Assembly: GCA_002002485.1 (NCBI GenBank)
Contig: MQVI01000011.1
Coordinates: 1 to 59,403 of the forward strand
DNA: 59,403 nucleotides
From: Pasteurellaceae bacterium 15-036681
GTDB taxonomy: Bacteria > Pseudomonadota > Gammaproteobacteria > Enterobacterales > Pasteurellaceae
Direction: 5' to 3'
Shown: positions 9,724 through 18,045 of the stretch, in pieces
Layout of the letters: every line of letters starts with the position of its first letter
Position numbering within the stretch: position 1 is the stretch's first letter
Program-made: the position numbers and the translations under genes
The notes under the pieces: model-generated
Database searches by the model: none
Told to the model about the DNA's origin: nothing
The model's input: the letters and a program-made list of their open reading frames with translations, nothing else

Positions 9724-11253
9724 TTAAGTATCATTAAATCGTTTTTTTCGAAGAAAAAAGCGAAGAACTCACCGCTTACAGAACAACATAGTCCCAAAAA
9801 AGCGGAGACTCACCCTACTCGTTCAACACCAAAAGTTGCTGAACAGAGCCACTCTTCACCCAAAAGAAAAAAATCTAAACAACAATCGGTTCCTTCCCAT
9901 TTGTTGCACAAGGCTCATACTGTCAATGCAAGCCATTATGGTATTAGCCCAAAAGACTTCCCAACAAATGCGATCTCTATTGTTAAAAAGCTCCTAAATA
10001 ATGGTTACGAAGCCTATATCGTCGGCGGTTGTATTCGTGATTTACTACTTGGACAAAAAGCAAAAGATTTCGATATTGCAACAAATGCTCGTCCAGAAGA
10101 GATTCAAAAAATCTTTGGTCGCCAATCTCGTTTGATTGGACGACGTTTTCGCCTAGCCCACATTGTTTATGGACGTGAAATTTACGAAGTTGCCACTTTC
10201 CGCGCAGAGCATCACACAAATGCAACAGATAAAATGTCAAAAACAAATGAAGCAGGAATGTTGTTACGTGACAATGTATACGGTACGCTACGCGAAGATG
10301 CTGAACGTCGTGATTTCAGTGTAAATGCGCTTTATTACGATGTGTCACATAATTTAATCTTTGACTTCTTCAATGGCATTGATGACCTTAGAGCGAGTAA
10401 ATTACGTTTGATCGGTGCTCCAGTTACTCGCTATCAAGAAGATCCTGTACGCATGTTGCGTGCCGTGCGTTTTATGGCGAAATTGGATATGTTCCTTGAT
10501 AAAGAGAGCGACAAGCCAATTAGCGAAATGGCTTATTTACTTAAGAATATACCAGCAGCTCGTTTATTCGATGAGTCCTTGAAATTATTACAATCTGGCA
10601 GTGGTTTTAAGACCTACGAACTGTTGCGTAAATATGGTTTATTTGAACAATTATTCCCTGTGCTAACACCTTTCTTCACAGAGCATAGTGATTCGAATAC
10701 TGAGCGCATGATTAGCAAAGCACTGAATTCGACAGATGAGCGTATTCGTGATGATTTACGTGTAAATCCAGCATTTTTATTTGCGGCATTACTTTGGTAT
10801 CCACTACGTGAAAAAATTGACGAATTGAAGAATGAAGGTGGTTTAAACAGCTACGATGCAATGATGCTAGCTGCAAATGAAATTCTGGCGGAAAGTTGTA
10901 AAGCCGTTGCACTACATCGTCGTCATACGGCAGTAATTCGCGATATTTGGGCACTACAATTCCAATTCCCGAAACGCACTGGAAAACGTCCGCAGCAAAC
11001 CCTTGAACATATTAAGTTCCGTGCTGGCTTTGACTTGTTAGTGATGCGTGCAGAGATTGAAGGTGGTGACTTAGTTGAACTGAGCGCTTGGTGGCATGAA
11101 TATCAATTTAGTACTGATTCGCAACGTAGCGATATGCTACAAAATCTGAAAAATATGCCACACTTCCGTGATGAACAGCCTAAGAAAAAACGCAAACCAC
11201 GTCGTAAATTTGTGCGTAAGAAAAAGAAAACTGTAAGTGAAGGAGCGGAATAA
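9721..11253 (+). CDS. pcnB: Poly(A) polymerase I, with AUU start codon
   Basis: Adds poly(A) tails to RNA 3' ends and promotes decay. No ATG or GTG lies near the 5' end. TTG at 9901 has no ribosome site and begins only shortly before the conserved core. An ATT at 9721 is in frame, has TGAGGTG (9710-9716) at proper spacing, and opens with LSIIKSFFSKKK, similar in style to E. coli PcnB, which is known to start at AUU. This gives 510 aa. The nucleotidyltransferase signature VGGCIRDLLLG and the metal-binding DFD follow about 100 residues in. The C-terminus is a basic tail of K/R repeats. The stop overlaps the folK start (TAATG). Confidence 0.88.
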   Translation: MLSIIKSFFSKKKAKNSPLTEQHSPKKAETHPTRSTPKVAEQSHSSPKRKKSKQQSVPSHLLHKAHTVNASHYGISPKDFPTNAISIVKKLLNNGYEAYIVGGCIRDLLLGQKAKDFDIATNARPEEIQKIFGRQSRLIGRRFRLAHIVYGREIYEVATFRAEHHTNATDKMSKTNEAGMLLRDNVYGTLREDAERRDFSVNALYYDVSHNLIFDFFNGIDDLRASKLRLIGAPVTRYQEDPVRMLRAVRFMAKLDMFLDKESDKPISEMAYLLKNIPAARLFDESLKLLQSGSGFKTYELLRKYGLFEQLFPVLTPFFTEHSDSNTERMISKALNSTDERIRDDLRVNPAFLFAALLWYPLREKIDELKNEGGLNSYDAMMLAANEILAESCKAVALHRRHTAVIRDIWALQFQFPKRTGKRPQQTLEHIKFRAGFDLLVMRAEIEGGDLVELSAWWHEYQFSTDSQRSDMLQNLKNMPHFRDEQPKKKRKPRRKFVRKKKKTVSEGAE

Positions 11254-11726
11254 TGACCACGGTTTATGTCGCATTAGGTTCTAACCTTGAAAATCCGCTT
11301 GAGCAATTAAAACAAGCGGTTATTTCCTTGCAAACTTTTGCAAAAAATTTTGCGGTGAGCCCTTTTTATGGCAGTAAACCATTAGGTCCTCAAGATCAAC
11401 CTGATTATGTCAATGCGGTTGCAAAATTTGACACCGATTTAACCGCTATTGAGCTGTTAGATAAATTACAAAGCATTGAGAATGAGCAAGGCCGTGTACG
11501 TCTACGCCGTTGGGGTGAGCGCACATTGGATTTGGATATTTTGCTGTATGGCGATCAACAAATCCAAACAGAGCGTTTAACCGTTCCTCATTATGATATG
11601 CATAATCGAGAGTTTGTGATTGTTCCTTTGTATGATCTCAACCCTGAATTAGTTTTACCGAATGGAACAACTTTAACTGCACTTTATCAGCAGTTTAAAC
11701 AACATCAAATGGTGACTTTTGATTAA
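11253..11726 (+). CDS. folK: Hydroxymethyldihydropterin pyrophosphokinase FolK
   Basis: 157-residue HPPK transferring pyrophosphate from ATP to 6-hydroxymethyl-dihydropterin in folate synthesis. The N-terminal YVALGSNLENP and the signature RRWGERTLDLDILLYG, containing the two metal-binding aspartates, are intact. It begins one base into the pcnB stop codon (TAATG), so it is translationally coupled to pcnB as in E. coli. An uptake signal word (11312-11320) lies inside the gene. A terminator follows 58 bases after the stop. Confidence 0.95.
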   Translation: MTTVYVALGSNLENPLEQLKQAVISLQTFAKNFAVSPFYGSKPLGPQDQPDYVNAVAKFDTDLTAIELLDKLQSIENEQGRVRLRRWGERTLDLDILLYGDQQIQTERLTVPHYDMHNREFVIVPLYDLNPELVLPNGTTLTALYQQFKQHQMVTFD

Positions 11727-11784
11727 ACTGTTCTTTATATAACCATTCGTTATAACTTATAAAAACATTTGCGCAAAAATAAAA

Positions 11785-11820
11785 AGAATCTCGCTATAAT
11801 CGAGGTTCTTTTTTTATTTT
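11785..11820 (+). terminator. folK terminator
   Basis: GAATCTCG (11786-11793) pairs with CGAGGTTC (11801-11808) with one G-U pair, and is followed by a long T-run. The loop contains TATAAT, which could also be a -10 for the next gene. Confidence 0.75.
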
Positions 11821-11834
11821 ACAGGGAAAAATAA

Positions 11835-12734
11835 ATGTCAAACCCAACAATTACAATCCTTGATGGTGGTATGGGACGTGAACTTGCACGTCGTGGAGCC
11901 CCATTCCGCCAACCAGAATGGTCAGCATTAGCACTTTATGAAGCACCTATCGCAATTTCACAAGTTCACCAAGATTTTATCCAAAGTGGTGCTGATGTCA
12001 TTACAACCAATAGCTACGCTGTTGTGCCATTTCATATTGGCGAACAACGTTTCCAAGCAGATGCTCAAAGCTTAGCAGCACTTGCAGGCCGTCTTGCAAA
12101 AGATGCAGTAAAACAGATCGCTTGCAATACAAAAATTGCGGGTTCTATCCCTCCGCTCTTTGGCTCTTACCGTGCAGATTTAATTCAGCCAGCTCGATTC
12201 AAAGAGTTAGCTCAACCATTGATTGATAATCTCTCTGCAAATGTCGATTTTTGGCTATGTGAAACGCAAAGTTCGATTATTGAACCGCAATCAATCAAGC
12301 CATTATTACCCGATAATCGCCCACTATGGGTTTCTTTCACGCTACAAGATGAAGAGCCAACAGATGAACCTTGCTTACGCTCTGGCGAAACTGTCGCAAA
12401 AGCTGCGGAAGCGATGATTGAACTTGGCGTAGAAGCGATGCTATTCAATTGCTGCCAACCAGAAGTGATTGAGCAAGCCATTCAAGTGACTCAACAAGTG
12501 ATTGAAAAACACAATGCTCAGATGCGAATTGGGGCTTATGCAAATACTTTCCCACCGCAACCTAAAGATGCCACGGCAAATGATGGGTTAGATGAAATCC
12601 GCCAAGATTTAAACCCAGAGCAATATTTAGAATGGGCGAAGCGTTGGGTAAATTCAGGTGCAACAATCGTCGGCGGTTGTTGTGGTATCGGTCCAGAGCA
12701 TATTAAAGCGTTGGCGGATTATTTTAAACAATAG
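11835..12734 (+). CDS. mmuM: Homocysteine S-methyltransferase (MmuM-like)
   Basis: 299-residue zinc-dependent enzyme of the Hcy S-methyltransferase family, which methylates homocysteine to methionine, commonly with S-methylmethionine as donor (E. coli MmuM is 310 aa). The barrel start DGGMGREL (10-17) and the zinc ligands in NCC (205-207) and GGCCG (280-284) are present. There are no folate or cobalamin domains, so it is not MetH. An APC-family transporter follows, separated by a hairpin repeat. In E. coli the partner is an S-methylmethionine permease, but the transporter here looks more like an arginine/ornithine-type antiporter. Confidence 0.85.
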   Translation: MSNPTITILDGGMGRELARRGAPFRQPEWSALALYEAPIAISQVHQDFIQSGADVITTNSYAVVPFHIGEQRFQADAQSLAALAGRLAKDAVKQIACNTKIAGSIPPLFGSYRADLIQPARFKELAQPLIDNLSANVDFWLCETQSSIIEPQSIKPLLPDNRPLWVSFTLQDEEPTDEPCLRSGETVAKAAEAMIELGVEAMLFNCCQPEVIEQAIQVTQQVIEKHNAQMRIGAYANTFPPQPKDATANDGLDEIRQDLNPEQYLEWAKRWVNSGATIVGGCCGIGPEHIKALADYFKQ

Positions 12735-12740
12735 TATCCT

Positions 12741-12811
12741 CAGGGTGGGTATTCCTACCCACCAAAATAATATATCCAAATGTAAATGGTGGGCTAGAAT
12801 GCCCCACCCTA
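12741..12811. repeat. Double GGTGGG/CCCACC palindrome between mmuM and the antiporter
   Basis: GGTGGG-TATTCCTA-CCCACC is followed about 30 bases later by GGTGGG-CTAGAATG-CCCCACC. The outer ends AGGGTGGG and CCCCACCCT also pair. It belongs to the GC-rich intergenic repeat type seen elsewhere in the window. Confidence 0.65.
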
Positions 12812-12837
12812 CATAAAATAAAAATAAAGGAAACACA

Positions 12838-14253
12838 ATGTCTAATAAAAAAATCGGATTGGTAGCACTCACCGCGTTAGTGCTAAGTTCAATGATCGGC
12901 TCGGGGATTTTCAGCCTTCCGCAAAATATGGCGGAAGTTGCTGGCGGAGAGGCATTACTTATCGGCTGGGGAATTACTGGGGTTGGGATTATCTTCCTTG
13001 GTTTATCTTTCTTCTATATCTCACGTTTACGCCCCGATCTCGACGGCGGTATCTATACCTATGCACGTGAAGGCTTTGGCGACTTAGTTGGCTTCTTATC
13101 TGCTTGGGGTTACTGGCTCTGTGCAACTATCGGGATTGTTGGTTATCTCGTCGTTGCCTTTGAAGGTGTTGGTACATTTACCGATAGTGAAAACTTTGTG
13201 CTGTTTGGGCAAGGTAATACCTTAGCAGCCTTTATCGGCTCATCAATTATCGTATGGTTAGTTCACGCATTAGTAGCAAGCGGTGTAAAAGAAGCAGCTT
13301 CGGTAAACCTTGTGGCGACTTTTGTAAAAGTGTTCCCATTAGTGCTATTTATTGGTTTAGCGATTTGGTATTTCTCACCAGAAACCTTCCAACAAGATTT
13401 TCAAGGTGAACAGTTAAATAATTCAGTGAGTGATCAGGTTAAGAACACGATGCTAATCACCTTATGGGTATTTACTGGTGTGGAAGGTGCATCAGTCCTC
13501 TCAGCTCATGCTAAAAGGAAAAGTGATGTCGGTATCGCAACGGTATTAGGTATCATCATTGCATTGGTACTTTATGTAGCTATCACAGTGCTTTCATTAG
13601 GTATTTTATCGCGTGAAACTATTGCGGCGATGTCAAATCCATCAATGGCTGGCTTGTTAGAAAATATGATCGGCTCAAGCGGTAAGATTATCATTACACT
13701 TTGCCTAATCGTATCGGTATTAGCCTCTTATGTGAGCTGGACAATGTACTCGGCGGAAGTGCCTTATCGTGGTGCTAAAAATGGGGCATTCCCGAAAATT
13801 TTAGATAAGCTGAATGAAAACGACACACCAATCAATTCATTATGGTTCACAGGCTTAGTGGTTCAACTATGCTTGTTCTTGGTATTAATGACAGGTAAAA
13901 GCTATAACGCGCTATTATTGATTTCAACTTCAATGATTTTAGTGCCTTACTTCTTAATCGGTGCTTACCTATTAAAATTAGCGTTCCAACAAAATGCGGC
14001 TTGGTATATTAAATTAACAGGTTTAATTGCTTCGTTATATGGTTTATGGATTGTCTATGCAGCAGGCTTAGATTACTTATTGCTGTCGGTATTACTTTAT
14101 GTACCAGGAATTGGATTATTCCTCTACTCTCGCTACCAGCATCAAGGTAAACAATTTAACCTAACAGGCTTTGAAAAAGCGTTGTTAGTCGTCATTGGAT
14201 TGCTGTTTATCTGGGCGGTACACAACAGCTTTACCAATGTGGATTGGAGTTGA
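12838..14253 (+). CDS. APC-superfamily amino acid antiporter (arginine/ornithine type)
   Basis: 471-residue inner-membrane protein with about 12 transmembrane helices. The N-terminal SSMIGSGIFSLPQNMAEVAG and PDLDGGIYTYAREGFG segments are those of the basic amino acid/polyamine antiporter group (ArcD, LysI, YdgI-like). No arginine deiminase genes are near. The upstream neighbour is a homocysteine methyltransferase, so uptake of a methyl donor such as S-methylmethionine is a possible alternative. The substrate is not readable from the sequence. AAAGGAAACACA provides the ribosome site. Confidence 0.8.
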   Translation: MSNKKIGLVALTALVLSSMIGSGIFSLPQNMAEVAGGEALLIGWGITGVGIIFLGLSFFYISRLRPDLDGGIYTYAREGFGDLVGFLSAWGYWLCATIGIVGYLVVAFEGVGTFTDSENFVLFGQGNTLAAFIGSSIIVWLVHALVASGVKEAASVNLVATFVKVFPLVLFIGLAIWYFSPETFQQDFQGEQLNNSVSDQVKNTMLITLWVFTGVEGASVLSAHAKRKSDVGIATVLGIIIALVLYVAITVLSLGILSRETIAAMSNPSMAGLLENMIGSSGKIIITLCLIVSVLASYVSWTMYSAEVPYRGAKNGAFPKILDKLNENDTPINSLWFTGLVVQLCLFLVLMTGKSYNALLLISTSMILVPYFLIGAYLLKLAFQQNAAWYIKLTGLIASLYGLWIVYAAGLDYLLLSVLLYVPGIGLFLYSRYQHQGKQFNLTGFEKALLVVIGLLFIWAVHNSFTNVDWS

Positions 14254-14290
14254 TTAAAAATAGATGTCGGACATTTGCCCGACACACAAA

Positions 14291-14342
14291 AACAGCCCCA
14301 AAGGGGCTGAATTATACTTAACCTAGGGTGTAAACCTTAGGT
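14291..14342. repeat. Two-hairpin intergenic repeat, copy A
   Basis: AGCCCC-AAA-GGGGCT is followed by CCTAGGGTGTAAACCTTAGG. The whole about 51-bp unit recurs with few changes at 29845-29895. It lies between the antiporter and the convergent phosphoesterase, so it may also work as a terminator. Confidence 0.75.
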
Positions 14343-14353
14343 ATTTAAGGAAA

Positions 14354-15472
14354 TCACTTCCCCTTCACATCAATAATAAACACTTCCGACTGTGATCCTA
14401 AACGCATCGGAATTCCCCAAAATCCATAACCCGATGTCACAAAATAGTGACCCAACCCAATCTTTTCATAGCCATAAGGCAAGCGATACATCAAATTGGT
14501 GATAATATTCGCGGGGAAAATCTGCCCATTGTGAGTATGCCCTGATACCTGTAAATCTATCGGTAATGTTGAATGTTGTTCAATTTCCGTTGGACGATGA
14601 TCCAGTAAAAAAACAGGTAAACGAACATCTACATTTTGTAATAATTGTTCAGCCGTTGGACGATTTTTCACAAGCTCATCGTTGCGTCCAATAATTGCAA
14701 ATTTTCCCTCAAAATTGACCGCTTGATCCCATAAAACCTTGATTCCAGCTTTCTCAATTTCAGCAAAAATTTCCTGCTCTGCCCCAAACAAATCGTGATT
14801 GCCCATTGTGGCATACACACCTAAAGGCGCTTTTAGTTTTTCCAAATGGGATTGCATATTCTCTGCAACATAGGCTTGGGTATCATCATCCATAATATCA
14901 CCCGGCAATAAAATCAAATCGACTTTCTGCTGATTAAAAATACCCACCAATTTATCTAATTGCTTGGCACCAAAGAATTTACCTAAATGAAGATCGCTTG
15001 CTACACCGATACGCAATGATTGCTCTAAAGGTTTATCCAATGTCACAGAGTAATGAATAACGTTTGGAACATACGCATTAAAAATCGCAAGCCCAATTAA
15101 TCCTAAATAAGCGAATGGATAACAGATTCTCAATGCAAAACTTAATTTATTTGGATTAAATACTAATCTCAGCAATTGGTAGATTACCAATGCAGAAGCA
15201 CTAATAAATAGAGCAAAAAGCAAAAGAGTAAGTAGCAATGCCACTTCTTTAAACATTGGCATAATGCGCGTGATATGAATCAACATTAACGCATTTGCCA
15301 GCACATAGCTAATCAAATTAAAACGCTTTGTTGATGTTTGAGAGAGATTAAATAGCCAGCGAACTGTTCTACTAAAACAAAAAATCAAAAATTGCAGTGC
15401 TAAAAATGACACAGCCATAATAATGTAATAACGAAATTCCAAAATTGTATTCCTATCAAATAAAACATGCAT
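14354..15472 (-). CDS. Membrane-anchored metallophosphoesterase (YkuE/YaeI type)
   Basis: 372 residues. The first ~140 hold about four or five transmembrane helices; a calcineurin-type phosphoesterase domain follows. Metal ligands are visible in order: ASDLHLG (D160, H162), LPGDIMDD (D192), MGNHD (N225, H226) and SGHTHNGQ near residue 328. Relatives are membrane phosphoesterases of uncertain substrate (lipid A or UDP-sugar intermediates in some). It is monocistronic and divergent from the sugar ABC operon. Confidence 0.88.
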   Translation of the reverse strand: MHVLFDRNTILEFRYYIIMAVSFLALQFLIFCFSRTVRWLFNLSQTSTKRFNLISYVLANALMLIHITRIMPMFKEVALLLTLLLFALFISASALVIYQLLRLVFNPNKLSFALRICYPFAYLGLIGLAIFNAYVPNVIHYSVTLDKPLEQSLRIGVASDLHLGKFFGAKQLDKLVGIFNQQKVDLILLPGDIMDDDTQAYVAENMQSHLEKLKAPLGVYATMGNHDLFGAEQEIFAEIEKAGIKVLWDQAVNFEGKFAIIGRNDELVKNRPTAEQLLQNVDVRLPVFLLDHRPTEIEQHSTLPIDLQVSGHTHNGQIFPANIITNLMYRLPYGYEKIGLGHYFVTSGYGFWGIPMRLGSQSEVFIIDVKGK

Positions 15473-15564
15473 TCTACGTGTTTTCTAGTAAAAGAGAACT
15501 TATAGATATGATTGTTCGTATCTTTGTTTTACCCTTTCCACATAAAACTAACATTTGTCTAAAA

Positions 15565-15580
15565 TGTGATCCTCTTAACA
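15565..15580 (+). promoter_or_regulatory. CRP site at about -61.5
   Basis: TGTGA-TCCTCT-TAACA, in an AAA...TTT context, matches 9 of 10 core positions of TGTGA-N6-TCACA. Its centre (15572.5) lies 61.5 bases before the start site expected from the -10 at 15622-15627. That is the classic class I CRP spacing. Confidence 0.65.
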
Positions 15581-15586
15581 CATTTA

Positions 15587-15706
15587 GAATGACCACCTTG
15601 CTTGTGTCCAAGATAAGTCAATATAATCTAATGAAAAGGATTTACATTGACTCTAACTTTAAAGTCAGTTGTTTATTTTCGGGTGTTTTAGAAAAGGTAG
15701 TCATTC
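15587..15706. promoter_or_regulatory. Inverted pair of candidate operators
   Basis: GAATGACCACCTT (15587-15599) and AAGGTAGTCATTC (15694-15706) are reverse complements with one mismatch, 94 bases apart. The first touches the -35 element; the second sits in the leader. Such placement fits a repressor that binds two operators. No regulator gene is in the operon. Confidence 0.45.
15598..15627 (+). promoter_or_regulatory. Sigma70 promoter of the ABC/glycoasparagine operon
   Basis: TTGCTT (15598-15603), an 18-base spacer, then a perfect TATAAT (15622-15627). Start site expected near 15634. Confidence 0.65.
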
Positions 15707-15802
15707 AAGTAAGAGTTTTGTAAGGAATACTCAGTTAGCTAATCTAACGAATAAGCGTGATTGTTCACATTCTCTCGTTAATTCAAGTCTAAGGTGTTTC
15801 GT

Positions 15803-17062
15803 ATGAAAAAGTTTCCGCTAAGTATCGCATTATCCGCCCTTCTTTTAGCAACCTCATCAGCTACATTTGCCAAAAGTAAGATTGTTTTCTCACATTACCT
15901 TTCAAAAGATTATGTCAATCAAATGATTGATGGATTCCATAAAGCAAACCCAGATATTGAAGTCGTGGCAATGAGTTGCGGTTTCCGCGATTGTCATGAC
16001 AAGTTAACTACAGCATTAGCTGTTGGAGAAGGCGCTCCTGATGTAGTGACTCTCAGCACAATTAAATTAGGTACATTTATCAATTCTGGTGGCCTTGTTA
16101 ATTTCACCGCTCCGCCATACTCAATGGATAAAATTGGTTGGCAATTTGATGCCTCAATGTTAAGCCTATCTCAAGATGATAAAGGCCAAATTTATGGTGC
16201 GCCTTTTGATACAGGCCCTGTTGTAATGGCATATCGTAAGGACTTACTTGATGCGACAGGCATGACATTTGAAGAAGCAACCAAAGATTGGGACGCTTTT
16301 ATCAAATTTGCTGAAACCTTAAAAGCGAAGACTGGTGCATTTGTATTTCCTGCAGCAATGAGTATCATCAATCCATTAGTCGTTGGTACAAATAATGATG
16401 CAGGCAAAACAGTCTATCTTAAAGATGGCAAACCAAACTTAAATTCTAAAGAAGTGAAATTCCTTGCCAATCTCGCTAAACAGCTTTATGACAAAAAATT
16501 AGTTGCTGATCTAGATGGTTCATCAAACGATCAAAAATTCATAAAACTTTTCCGCGAAGGCAAGCTCTTTGCCGATTTAGATGGCCCATGGATTGAAGGT
16601 CGTGTGATTCAAGAATATGACCCAGAAGGCTCGAAAAAAGGCTTGTGGCGCGTTGGAAATATTCCAAATCACGTTAATGTGAATGCAGGTGGTACTGTAT
16701 TTGCGATGCCTGATCAAGGTAAAAATAAAGAAGCTTCTTGGAAATTTATTCAACACTTGATGAATGATGATAGTGTATTAGCTATTGCAAGTGTTGCAGG
16801 TACTCTGCCAGCAAGAACTGAAATTTATGCGCATGAATTCTTTGAAAAACCAAGCGAAATTTTTGGCGGTCAGCATTCAATGCGTCTTTACACTGAAATG
16901 GTGAAATTGAATAAACCGTATCTATCTTCACCTGTCGATAACATTGCAAATGAGATCTTAAACCACGCAATCAAAAAAATCTTAGCTGAAAAAGCAGATA
17001 TTGATAAAACGTTAGATGAAGCAAATACCTTGCTTCAACGCCGTATGCGTAGCCTAAATTAG
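15803..17062 (+). CDS. ABC transporter sugar-binding protein (CUT1, UgpB-like)
   Basis: Periplasmic solute-binding protein, 419 residues with a Sec signal peptide (about residues 1-23, ending ATFA) and no lipobox. The ATG at 15803 follows TAAGGTG; a GTG three codons earlier is less likely. It resembles family 1 extracellular binding proteins for oligosaccharides and glycerophosphodiesters. Two cysteines in SCGFRDC could form a disulfide. It is first in a seven-gene operon with two permeases, an ATPase and three degradative enzymes. By context the ligand is likely a GlcNAc-Asn-type glycoasparagine or short glycopeptide (inference). Confidence 0.85.
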   Translation: MKKFPLSIALSALLLATSSATFAKSKIVFSHYLSKDYVNQMIDGFHKANPDIEVVAMSCGFRDCHDKLTTALAVGEGAPDVVTLSTIKLGTFINSGGLVNFTAPPYSMDKIGWQFDASMLSLSQDDKGQIYGAPFDTGPVVMAYRKDLLDATGMTFEEATKDWDAFIKFAETLKAKTGAFVFPAAMSIINPLVVGTNNDAGKTVYLKDGKPNLNSKEVKFLANLAKQLYDKKLVADLDGSSNDQKFIKLFREGKLFADLDGPWIEGRVIQEYDPEGSKKGLWRVGNIPNHVNVNAGGTVFAMPDQGKNKEASWKFIQHLMNDDSVLAIASVAGTLPARTEIYAHEFFEKPSEIFGGQHSMRLYTEMVKLNKPYLSSPVDNIANEILNHAIKKILAEKADIDKTLDEANTLLQRRMRSLN

Positions 17063-17070
17063 TCATTATT

Positions 17071-17100
17071 CCCTGCTCTACTTTGTGGAGCAGGGTTTAA
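17071..17100 (+). terminator. Stem-loop after the binding-protein gene
   Basis: CCCTGCTC (17071-17078) pairs perfectly with GAGCAGGG (17088-17095) and is followed by TTTAATTT. In ABC operons such hairpins often cause partial termination or protect the upstream message, giving more binding protein than permease. Confidence 0.7.
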
Positions 17101-17115
17101 TTTAAGGAGCTAATT

Positions 17116-18045
17116 ATGATGAAGTATCTCAAGGGCATGCTGCATGATCATCGTGTAGCTTATATATTGTTGTTGCCCTTTATTATTCTCTACTTAACCT
17201 TTAGTATTTTTCCGATTTTCTTTTCTGGCTTTCTATCATTCTATTCTTGGAATCCTGTCAAAGGGCTTTCTTCTATGGAGTTTGTTGGGTGGGAAAATTA
17301 CTATTATGCACTCACCGATGATATATTTTGGCTATCTTTATGGAACACCATAAAAATTTCCGCTATATCAGGTATATCTCAACATATCCTAGCCATTTCT
17401 CTAGCCTATTTTCTACTTCATATAATCCGTCTCGGTGCTGAATTTTTTAAAGCTGCTATATTTTTACCCTATATCACATCAAGTGTTGCAGTCAGTCTTG
17501 TTGTCTTCAATATTTTTGCACCAATGGGGATTATGAATGAATTCTTAAAATCGATCTCCGATTTTTTCCACTTAGATATACTTCTTCCGATTAATTTCTT
17601 CGATGTGGAATGGATTCGTTTAACCATTGCAAATCAAGTAACTTGGAAATATACTGGAATTAATACTGTTATTTATATGACAGGTATTGCGTCTGTTTCC
17701 AAAGAGCTTTATGAAGCTATTGATATTGATGGTGCAAACAAATGGCAAAAATTTAGATATATCACCTTACCACTCCTTATTCCTTACATTTTCTTTGCAA
17801 CACTAATGACGATTATCGGCAATATGCAAATGTTTGAAGAACCAATGATGCTGACTAATGGTACTGGCGGAATTTCAAATTCAGGTATGACTGTCTCACT
17901 CTACCTATACAAAATGGGCTGGGACTGGAGTGATATGGGAACAGCCTCTGCAATCGCTTGGGTTCTATTCTTAATCACATCATTATTCAGTGCAATATTC
18001 TTCCTACTCTTTGGAAAACACGGCTTAAAACGTGGGGGTGAGTAA
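17116..18045 (+). CDS. Sugar ABC transporter permease (MalF/UgpA type)
   Basis: 309 residues, six predicted transmembrane helices. The cytoplasmic EAA loop that docks the ATPase reads YEAIDIDGANKWQKFRYITL and is intact. AAGGAG lies six bases before the ATG. Its stop overlaps the start of the second permease (TAATG), so the two subunits are made together. Member of the CUT1 carbohydrate uptake group. Confidence 0.9.
   Translation: MMKYLKGMLHDHRVAYILLLPFIILYLTFSIFPIFFSGFLSFYSWNPVKGLSSMEFVGWENYYYALTDDIFWLSLWNTIKISAISGISQHILAISLAYFLLHIIRLGAEFFKAAIFLPYITSSVAVSLVVFNIFAPMGIMNEFLKSISDFFHLDILLPINFFDVEWIRLTIANQVTWKYTGINTVIYMTGIASVSKELYEAIDIDGANKWQKFRYITLPLLIPYIFFATLMTIIGNMQMFEEPMMLTNGTGGISNSGMTVSLYLYKMGWDWSDMGTASAIAWVLFLITSLFSAIFFLLFGKHGLKRGGE

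Larger units (their letters stand above)
15473..15802 (+). promoter_or_regulatory. Regulatory region and long leader of the glycoasparagine operon
   Basis: 330 bases without a convincing gene. It holds a CRP-like site (15565-15580), a sigma70 promoter (15598-15627), a pair of 13-base inverted repeats (15587-15599 and 15694-15706) and a predicted leader of about 168 nt. The leader has small hairpins (TGACT/AGTCA near 15647-15666, GTTAG/CTAAC near 15734-15748). Confidence 0.6.

Noticed and set aside
9901-9903. TTG as start of pcnB
   Set aside because: No Shine-Dalgarno before it; the upstream ATT with TGAGGTG is in frame and parallels the known AUU start of E. coli pcnB.
15445-15723. 92-codon open frame upstream of the binding-protein gene
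   Set aside because: It overlaps the phosphoesterase start, the CRP-like site and the promoter, has no ribosome site and its protein has no recognisable pattern.
15754-15771. Second CRP-like site (CGTGA-TTGT-TCACA) in the leader
   Set aside because: Only four bases separate the halves, not six, and it would lie far downstream of the promoter.
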